A stretch of 7,132 nt of DNA from an uncultured Candidatus Melainabacteria bacterium (GTDB taxonomy: Bacteria > Cyanobacteriota > Vampirovibrionia > Gastranaerophilales > Gastranaerophilaceae): assembly GCA_934777245.1 (NCBI GenBank), contig CAKVND010000070.1, positions 1-7,132 of the forward strand, written 5' to 3'. The notes under the pieces were generated by a model that did no database searches, had not been told where the DNA came from, and worked only from the letters and a program-made list of their open reading frames with translations. Positions 1 to 4,234 of this stretch are shown here, one piece after another. The first letter of the stretch is position 1. The number at the start of each line of letters is the position of its first letter. The translations under genes and the position numbers were made by a program.

Positions 1-93
1 ATTGAGCAGAATAAAAACTTATACGGAGAATGTGATATAATGTATTCATACGAGATTGAAGGAGATACACATGAAAAAGATTCTTATAGTAGA
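1..93 (+). CDS. possible 3' end of an upstream gene (partial, low confidence)
   Basis: Frame 1 is open from the first base to a TGA at 91-93, giving about 30 residues that end in EGDTHEKDSYSR. The other two plus-strand frames are closed within the first 40 bases. If real, this is the tail of a gene entering from the left, overlapping the receiver gene by about 23 nt. Such overlaps are common in operons. The stretch is too short to assign a family, and an open frame of this length can occur by chance. It competes with the reading of 31-41 as a promoter, although both could be true. Confidence 0.3.
31..42 (+). promoter_or_regulatory. extended -10 promoter for the response regulator gene
   Basis: The 12-mer TGTGATATAATG contains a perfect TATAAT at 36-41 preceded by TG one base upstream, which is the extended -10 form. 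Transcription would start near 47-49, leaving a leader of about 22 nt with AAGGAG at 59-64. I see no good -35 hexamer at 16-18 bp, which is usual for extended -10 promoters. The identical 12-mer recurs at 2770-2781 before the DUF151 gene, which supports a functional role. The alternative is that it is chance sequence inside the end of an upstream gene. Confidence 0.5.
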
Positions 94-433
94 TGACGAG
101 CAAGACATCGTAGAAAGTCTAAAGTTCGTTTTGGAAGTTTCGGGCTTTGTGTGTTATACGGCTTATAACGGAGAGGATGGCTTGAAGCTTGCGAAGGAGA
201 TAATGCCTGATTTAATTATCCTTGATGTTATGATGCCAAAAATCAACGGTTATAAAATCAGCCGACTCCTTAAATATGACAGCAAATATAAAGATATTCC
301 GATAATTATGGTAACAGCGCGTTCGCAATTGGAAGACAAAATGATTGGTGAAGAAACCGGAGTTAACGAATATATCACCAAACCGTTTGAGTTGGATGCG
401 ATTGTGAAGAAAGTGGAAGAGTATTTGAAGTAA
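71..433 (+). CDS. single-domain response regulator (CheY-like receiver)
   Basis: This 120-residue protein is a complete receiver domain with no output domain. It would be phosphorylated by a histidine kinase and signal through protein contacts in the cytoplasm. The acidic Mg2+ pocket is D8-D9-E10 (ILIVDDEQ), the phospho-acceptor is D52 (LIILDVMMP), the switch threonine is T82 (MVTAR), the aromatic switch residue is Y101, and the conserved lysine is K104 in the ITKPF motif. All key residues are present, so it should be active. I chose ATG 71 because AAGGAG lies 6 nt upstream; the in-frame TTG at 56 would place the ribosome site inside the gene. No kinase is visible in the window. Its downstream neighbour is a GspE/PilB-like protein, so a PilG/PilH-like role in pilus or secretion control is plausible but inferred. 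Confidence 0.93.
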   Translation: MKKILIVDDEQDIVESLKFVLEVSGFVCYTAYNGEDGLKLAKEIMPDLIILDVMMPKINGYKISRLLKYDSKYKDIPIIMVTARSQLEDKMIGEETGVNEYITKPFELDAIVKKVEEYLK

Positions 434-561
434 AGTGAATAAGTGAATAGGTCAATAAGTGAATAAGTTCATTTAAGTTATTGTCAATATTGAACTGAGT
501 TAAAAATTGAATATATTTTATACGAACTTATTCACCTATTCACTCATTCACTTATTCACTT
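433..561 (+). repeat. intercistronic inverted repeat built from an 8-bp tandem unit
   Basis: The left arm (433-470) is four and a half copies of the unit AAGTGAAT, one of them diverged to AGGTCAAT. The right arm (524-561) is its reverse complement, with 34 of 38 positions matching by hand alignment. A 53-nt AT-rich loop (471-523) separates the arms. The left arm begins on the last base of the receiver stop codon, and the right arm ends one base before the AAAGGA ribosome site of the next gene. In RNA it could form a long stem between the two cistrons. It has no T-run after the right arm, so it is not a classical terminator. It could be a processing or insulating structure, a slippage-prone repeat, or a small mobile repeat family. 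Confidence 0.85.
490..517 (+). promoter_or_regulatory. possible promoter inside the repeat loop
   Basis: TTGAAC at 490-495 and TATATT at 512-517 are 16 bp apart and together resemble a sigma-70 promoter. Transcription would begin around 523-525, which is where the right arm of the inverted repeat starts. The right arm would then be the leader of an independent transcript of the GspE/PilB-like gene. AT-rich sequence gives such matches by chance, so this is weak. Confidence 0.3.
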
Positions 562-575
562 CAAAGGATACAGAC

Positions 576-1961
576 ATGGAAACAGTAAACAACAAAACAT
601 TAGAAAAACTTAAATACGAGCTTGTTCGAGATGGCGTGGTTTCATACGAAACCTTGGAAAAGGCCGAAGAACTAGCTAACGTACAAAGCATAAATATAGG
701 TCAAGCACTTATAAATTCAGGGATTTTGGCGGAAGATACTTTGTTGAAATTTTTGGAAAGCAAGTTACACATTCCTTATGTTAATTTGGAAGATTATGAA
801 CCCGATACAAAATGTTTTAAATATGTTTCGTTCGCGGATGCAAGAAGATACCGCATAATTCCTTTATTTAAAATAGAAGATGTTTTAACTGTTGCAATGT
901 CTGATCCGCTGGATTTGTTTGCGATAGATAAAGTTATTGAAACAGCGGAATGTTCGATTGAGCCGGTAATTGCTTCAGAAGCAAGCATAATCAAGAAAAT
1001 TGACGAATACTACAAAGTTGCTGATACGGTTGATAGCATTACATTGACTCCTGATGATGAAAAAGAATTTGACTGGACAGAAGAACTACATAAAGAAGAA
1101 GCCGGTGAAGAACATATCCAGCACGTTATTAGAGCGATTTTGAAACAAGCGATTATTGAGGATATTCACGAGCTTAACTTTGAACAGGTTGAAGAAGGTC
1201 TAAAAGTTGTATTCAAAAAAGACGGTGAAATATTTGACAAAGGTACAATTCCTGCAATTTTAAATTCGGCTTTTGTTTCTAAATTAAAAACGCTTTCAAA
1301 TTTGGATGCTACTGTTTGCGAAATTCCACAACTCGGTAAACTTTGTTTTAAAGTTGAAAACACAATGCTTATTGCATCTGTTTCATCATTCCCAACGATT
1401 ATGGGCGAAAGAATTTCTTTGAAAATTTATAAACCGCCTCGTCATTTAGACAAAATTATAACTGATGAAAAACAGAGAAGTATTATTACGCACGCGCTTG
1501 ATAATCCGGGAATAATCCTTGTTTGCGGTTCGCCTTTGAGCGGAAAAACTCACGTAATTTATTCGCTTTTATCAGAGGTGGCTAAATCAGGAAAAAATAT
1601 TATGACAATTGAGTCAATCGCAAAATACGAACTCAAAGGCGTTAATCAGTGCGAGCTTAACGAAAATATCGGTTTTAATATGGATAAAGCACTCAGATAT
1701 GTTGAGTTTCAATCCCCTGATATTATTTATTTAGAAGGTGTTAAAACTCGTGATGCGTTTGAATTTTTGTCAGAACTTTTCTATAACGACAAAATTGTTT
1801 TAACTGAATTTATGGCTAACAATATGACTGATTTAAGACAAAAACTGGCGTTTGACGATTTTCAGTCTTTCAAATCTTTGATTTCTTGCTTGATTTTTAT
1901 TCATTCAAAAGACAGCGTAGAAGTATTTGATAAAGTAACTTTGCAGAAATACTTAGCTTAA
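576..1961 (+). CDS. GspE/PilB-family protein with degenerate ATPase motifs
   Basis: This 461-residue protein has the architecture of type II secretion/type IV pilus assembly ATPases. Residues about 9-147 form a GspE N-terminal (MshEN-type) domain, recognisable from LINSGILAEDTLLKFL and VAMSDPLDL. Residues about 178-440 match the N2 and C-terminal ATPase domains (EDIHELNFE, SFPTIMGERISLKIY, then Walker A GSPLSGKT at 318-325 with K324). The other motifs are eroded. The Asp box TIEDPVEY reads TIESIAKYE, the Walker B/catalytic Glu segment DIIMVGEIRD reads DIIYLEGVKTRD, the His box STLHTNDA reads LTEFMANN, and the DIHIEP...VRYRIDG segment has lost its arginines (VVFKKDG). The zinc tetracysteine is absent, and the protein is about 100 residues shorter than typical PilB. 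It may bind nucleotide without hydrolysing it efficiently and act as a regulatory or structural partner. ATG 576 is chosen because AAAGGA (563-568) lies 7 nt upstream; the longer TTG 507 frame only translates the repeat. Confidence 0.85.
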   Translation: METVNNKTLEKLKYELVRDGVVSYETLEKAEELANVQSINIGQALINSGILAEDTLLKFLESKLHIPYVNLEDYEPDTKCFKYVSFADARRYRIIPLFKIEDVLTVAMSDPLDLFAIDKVIETAECSIEPVIASEASIIKKIDEYYKVADTVDSITLTPDDEKEFDWTEELHKEEAGEEHIQHVIRAILKQAIIEDIHELNFEQVEEGLKVVFKKDGEIFDKGTIPAILNSAFVSKLKTLSNLDATVCEIPQLGKLCFKVENTMLIASVSSFPTIMGERISLKIYKPPRHLDKIITDEKQRSIITHALDNPGIILVCGSPLSGKTHVIYSLLSEVAKSGKNIMTIESIAKYELKGVNQCELNENIGFNMDKALRYVEFQSPDIIYLEGVKTRDAFEFLSELFYNDKIVLTEFMANNMTDLRQKLAFDDFQSFKSLISCLIFIHSKDSVEVFDKVTLQKYLA

Positions 1962-1964
1962 ATT

Positions 1965-2741
1965 TTAAGTTGTTGGTGAAATTCCCCAATGCAGTTTGTT
2001 TCTTAATACAGAATAAAAACTATCATCATTTAAAAATGCAAGTACAGCTTTTTTATCGGAAGCTTTAATTGAAATTTCTTTTACGCATTCAGTGGTATCA
2101 AAACCATCAACCGCAACAGAAAGCAATTTATCACTGGTTTTAACTTTAATCGTCTCTCCAACAGGTATTACTAGCGGTCTGGCATTTAGAGTATGTGGGC
2201 AAATTGGAACGATAACAAGTGCGCCGAGAGTAGGATACAAAACGGGTCCACCTGCAGAGAGACCATATGCTGTTGAACCGGTTGGAGTTGAGATAATCAG
2301 ACCGTCTGCAATATAATCACATACAAATTTACCATTAATTTCCAGATAAAATTTCGAAGTTCTTGAATGCATACAACCTTTAATTACAAAGTCGTTCAGC
2401 GCTACAGCATTACCGGATTCAAGCATAAGACGTTCTTCTGTTGAATACTTGCCCTCAATTACAGCTTTTACGGCATTATCGATTGCATCAACTCCGGCTT
2501 GAGCAAGAAAACCTAATCTTCCGATATTAATACCAAGCACAGGCGTTCCGGCATAAAAACGCGCACATTTAAGCAAAGTTCCATCTCCGCCTATTACAAA
2601 AGTGAAGTCGCCGAACTTATCAAGATAATCGATATCAAAAGATTTGAATTCAACTTTATAAGAAATCAGCGTTTGCTCCAATTTTTCTAATGCGTCTTTA
2701 TAGCCTACTATTTGTTTATTGTATACAACATTTATCTTCAT
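1965..2741 (-). CDS. nadK: NAD kinase
   Basis: This 258-residue cytosolic enzyme phosphorylates NAD with ATP or polyphosphate to give NADP. The family signature is clear. The GGDGT motif is at residues 51-55 with catalytic D53. It is followed by GTPVLGINIGRLGFLA (65-80), a variant of the NE motif with N116-D117 in ALNDFVIKG, and the glycine-rich DGLIISTPTGSTAYGLSAGG (146-165), then CPHTLNARPLV (181-191). The length is slightly short (bacterial enzymes usually about 260-305) but both ends look complete. Its stop lies 3 nt from the stop of the convergent GspE/PilB-like gene, with no terminator hairpin between them. The start at 2741 has no Shine-Dalgarno sequence; a perfect extended -10 ends 6 nt upstream, so the mRNA is predicted to be leaderless. 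Confidence 0.96.
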   Translation of the reverse strand: MKINVVYNKQIVGYKDALEKLEQTLISYKVEFKSFDIDYLDKFGDFTFVIGGDGTLLKCARFYAGTPVLGINIGRLGFLAQAGVDAIDNAVKAVIEGKYSTEERLMLESGNAVALNDFVIKGCMHSRTSKFYLEINGKFVCDYIADGLIISTPTGSTAYGLSAGGPVLYPTLGALVIVPICPHTLNARPLVIPVGETIKVKTSDKLLSVAVDGFDTTECVKEISIKASDKKAVLAFLNDDSFYSVLRNKLHWGISPTT

Positions 2742-2747
2742 AACTGG

Positions 2748-2756
2748 ATTATAACA
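2748..2756 (-). promoter_or_regulatory. extended -10 promoter for nadK
   Basis: Read on the minus strand this is TGTTATAAT, a perfect -10 hexamer (2753-2748) with the TG extension. Only CCAGTT separates it from the nadK ATG, so initiation 6-8 nt downstream of the -10 would fall on or next to the start codon. No convincing -35 hexamer is present; at 17 bp spacing it would overlap the -10 of the divergent DUF151 gene promoter. Confidence 0.6.
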
Positions 2757-2769
2757 TATAAATCAGGCT

Positions 2770-2781
2770 TGTGATATAATG
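2770..2781 (+). promoter_or_regulatory. extended -10 promoter for the DUF151 gene
   Basis: This is the same 12-mer TGTGATATAATG as at 31-42, with TATAAT at 2775-2780 and a TG extension. Transcription should start near 2787, giving a leader of about 15 nt with GAGAGG at 2791-2796, 5 nt before the ATG. The -35 position for this promoter (about 2752-2757) overlaps the -10 of the nadK promoter on the other strand. Confidence 0.65.
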
Positions 2782-2801
2782 AAAATTAAAGAGAGGTTAT
2801 T

Positions 2802-3311
2802 ATGATAGAAATGAAAGTTATGGGTATTGCGCTTGACGTAAGGACAAATTCGCCAATCGTTGTACTCCACGATTTAGATAATAGAAAAGCACTTCCTATT
2901 TGGATTGGTTCAGCAGAAGCAAGTGCAATAATAAGATGCATTGAAGGTTTGGTTGTAGCTAGACCTATGACTCATGATTTGATAACGAATATTATAGAAA
3001 AAACCGGATATAAGCTGGAAAAAATTGAGATTAATGATGTAGAAGAAGAAACTTATTATGCAACATTATTCTTAACGAAAGATGGTGAGACACTTCAAAT
3101 CGATGCGCGTCCATCTGATGCTATTGCAGTTGCAATGAGAGCAGAAGCTCCAATTTTTGTTACAGCAAATGTTCTTATGAATGGTTCTGTATCGACTGAC
3201 ACAGCAAAAGACGAAGAAGAAGCACAAGAATTTAAAGATTTTATTCAAAATATTAAACCTTCAGATTTTGAAAAATTAATGGAAGGTAAACATAAAGAGA
3301 ATGACCAATAA
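2802..3311 (+). CDS. bifunctional nuclease (BFN/DUF151) family protein
   Basis: This 169-residue protein is a single BFN (DUF151) domain plus a short acidic-to-basic tail. Diagnostic segments are LPIWIGSAEASAI (31-43), EGLVVARPMTHDL (48-60), YYATLFL (85-91) and IDARPSDAIAVAMR (100-113), then APIFV (116-120). The family includes plant and mycobacterial proteins reported to have RNase and DNase activity or roles in stress tolerance, and it is widespread in bacteria including cyanobacteria. The exact cellular role here is unknown. Residues about 136-160, rich in E and K (EEAQEFKDFIQNIKPSDFEKL), are a typical C-terminal helix in this family. The start is supported by GAGAGG 5 nt upstream. It is transcribed divergently from nadK and ends 11 nt from a convergent small gene. 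Confidence 0.92.
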   Translation: MIEMKVMGIALDVRTNSPIVVLHDLDNRKALPIWIGSAEASAIIRCIEGLVVARPMTHDLITNIIEKTGYKLEKIEINDVEEETYYATLFLTKDGETLQIDARPSDAIAVAMRAEAPIFVTANVLMNGSVSTDTAKDEEEAQEFKDFIQNIKPSDFEKLMEGKHKENDQ

Positions 3312-3312
3312 T

Positions 3313-3337
3313 AAAACAAAATTTATTTTTTGTTTTT
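3313..3337. terminator. weak AT-rich hairpin between convergent genes
   Basis: AAAACAAAA (3313-3321) pairs with TTTTGTTTT (3328-3336) across a 6-nt loop, and T-rich sequence follows on the plus strand. The stem has only one G-C pair, so it would be a weak terminator for the DUF151 gene. It overlaps the last codon positions of the convergent 118-residue gene (stop at 3323-3325). Confidence 0.4.
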
Positions 3338-3679
3338 CATTTTTATTGCTAAATAAATTTGTTCGCCAAGAACTCTCTGAGCTTTGTCAGTATTTTGATA
3401 TTTTTCGGGATTAACTTCTTGGCGTTTTGTTTTCTTTTTTTCTTGAATTTTTTGTTGTTCAGTTTTTGAAACAGTTAAAAATTTACTGGAGATACAATTT
3501 TCATTTTGGGCTTGACGTAATTCCAGCTCATGTAATTTTGCCTTATCAATTTTTTTTTTACCTGTTCCTTTTATACCATATTGTAGGAGCTTGCGTAAAA
3601 TACGTTTTTCTTCTTCATCAATAGTATAAGCTACAGTACAACCAAAACTTCCAAAGCTACTAATATTATTTACTGTCAT
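3323..3679 (-). CDS. unrecognised lysine-rich 118-residue protein
   Basis: I do not recognise this protein. It starts MTVNNISSFGSFG, a small-residue, weakly hydrophobic N terminus that is too short and too polar for a clear signal peptide. A charged, probably helical segment follows (residues 21-60, DEEEKRILRKLLQYG, then KLHELELRQAQNE). The rest is a strongly basic, low-complexity stretch (KKIQEKKKTKRQE-like, 73-90) and a lysine-rich end (KMKNKK). It has two cysteines (C14, C62) and is predicted highly basic and cytosolic. ATG 3679 is preferred over the GTG codons at 3691 and 3688 because GGTGG lies about 8 nt upstream of the ATG. A weak TATATT (3725-3720, minus) could be its -10. Codon use looks like that of the neighbours, which argues for a real gene; a nucleic-acid-binding role is only a guess from charge. 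Confidence 0.6.
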   Translation of the reverse strand: MTVNNISSFGSFGCTVAYTIDEEEKRILRKLLQYGIKGTGKKKIDKAKLHELELRQAQNENCISSKFLTVSKTEQQKIQEKKKTKRQEVNPEKYQNTDKAQRVLGEQIYLAIKMKNKK

Positions 3680-3747
3680 TATGCACACCACCCTAAGTTC
3701 TTGTTGATTGAATCTCTACAATATACTTATCGGCAGAATTCTAAAAA

Positions 3748-3791
3748 ACTTTAGGGATTTGGCATGTTTTTTTTACAAAAAGTTACAAACA
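3748..3791. repeat. direct repeat, copy 1 (44 bp)
   Basis: The copy starts ACTTTAGGGATTTGGCATG, continues with eight T, and ends ACAAAAAGTTACAAACA. It matches 4086-4130 except for one C/T substitution (3763 against 4101) and one extra T in the second copy. It lies about 70 bp upstream of the 118-residue minus-strand gene. No ORF covers it. Confidence 0.9.
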
Positions 3792-3833
3792 GTAAAAACT
3801 TTATAAAAAATTTGAACGTAACTTTTTTATTTG

Positions 3834-3938
3834 TTAACCGACAAACAAATAATTACGACTTGTAGTGCTTTCTGATGCAAAAACATCCTTATAATCTTCT
3901 TTAAAATAATTTTTCTTATATTGTTCCGCAACTTTCAT
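3834..3938 (-). CDS. possible 34-residue small protein
   Basis: An ATG at 3938-3936 opens a frame to TAA at 3836-3834. It encodes MKVAEQYKKNYFKEDYKDVF followed by ASESTTSRNYLFVG. The composition (balanced K/E/D, aromatic-rich) and the codon choices look coding rather than random, even though it sits in AT-rich DNA. I see no good Shine-Dalgarno sequence; the bases just upstream (AGACTAGAAAT) follow directly from a palindromic repeat. It could be a real small protein, a pseudogene fragment or a chance ORF. No family is recognised. Confidence 0.35.
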   Translation of the reverse strand: MKVAEQYKKNYFKEDYKDVFASESTTSRNYLFVG

Positions 3939-3944
3939 ATTTCT

Positions 3945-4088
3945 AGTCTGTAGGTCAGACAATGTCTGACAAAAATCTCAAATATGAAAAATGAATTACA
4001 ATATATTATCTGCTTTAAACCCTTTAATTTATAACCAAAAGTTTAGAGTTAGAATAGTTTTTGTCAGGCATTGCCTGACCTACAGACT
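3945..4088. repeat. 144-bp element with 31-bp inverted ends and internal palindromes
   Basis: The left end (3945-3975) and the reverse complement of the right end (4058-4088) match at 29 of 31 positions, beginning AGTCTGTAGGTCAG. Each end contains its own hairpin: GTCAGAC-AAT-GTCTGAC at 3954-3970 and GTCAGGC-ATT-GCCTGAC at 4063-4079. The two differences between the ends are one A-T pair replaced by one G-C pair at matching stem positions, so the stem is preserved. The 82-bp interior is AT-rich and non-coding as far as I can see. No target-site duplication is evident. It resembles a REP/MITE-type palindromic repeat unit in inverted pair arrangement. Confidence 0.8.
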
Positions 4089-4130
4089 TTAGGGATTTGG
4101 TATGTTTTTTTTTACAAAAAGTTACAAACA
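4086..4130. repeat. direct repeat, copy 2 (45 bp)
   Basis: This is the second copy of the repeat at 3748-3791, with TATG for CATG and nine instead of eight T. Its first three bases overlap the end of the 144-bp inverted-repeat element. The two copies are 338 bp apart, start to start, in the same orientation. The copy lies just upstream of the dapL promoter (-35 at 4147). Confidence 0.9.
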
Positions 4131-4146
4131 TTTTTCAATTTAATAT

Positions 4147-4175
4147 TTGTCTTATCATTTAAATTTATATATAAT
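4147..4175 (+). promoter_or_regulatory. sigma-70-type promoter for dapL
   Basis: TTGTCT (4147-4152, four of six matches to TTGACA) is followed after exactly 17 bp by a perfect TATAAT (4170-4175). The start site would be near 4182, giving a leader of about 53 nt that ends in TGAGGA (4225-4230), 4 nt before the ATG. I see no riboswitch-like structure in the leader. Confidence 0.65.
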
Positions 4176-4234
4176 TATAAACGAAGAGTAGAGAAGCTAA
4201 ACACTTCACTAAATACATAACAAATGAGGATAGT

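Noticed and set aside
507..575. N-terminal extension of the GspE/PilB-like gene from a TTG at 507
   Set aside because: It only translates the loop and right arm of the inverted repeat, and it lacks a ribosome site. ATG 576 has AAAGGA 7 nt upstream and starts at the family domain.
2092..2316. Plus-strand open frame opposite nadK
   Set aside because: It lies wholly inside the NAD kinase gene, antisense to the conserved glycine-rich motif, and is explained by that gene's codon pattern.
3427..3624. Plus-strand frame rich in F, L and Y inside the 118-residue gene
   Set aside because: It is the reverse of lysine-rich coding sequence (AAA reads TTT), which produces a false hydrophobic protein.
3828..3852. 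TTATTTGTT/AACAAATAA hairpin as a terminator
   Set aside because: The stem is short and AT-rich with an 8-nt loop, has no T-run on either strand, and overlaps the end of the 34-residue ORF.
3945..3975. Intrinsic terminator made by the palindrome
   Set aside because: On the plus strand the hairpin is followed by A residues, not T. In the other copy the T-run precedes the hairpin. The orientation does not fit intrinsic termination.
3945..4088. Complete insertion sequence
   Set aside because: The 82-bp interior has no transposase frame and no target-site duplication is visible; at most it is a non-autonomous element.
3748..4130. CRISPR array
   Set aside because: There are only two direct-repeat copies, 338 bp apart, with a T-run and a different inverted element between them. 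There is no regular spacer pattern and no cas gene.
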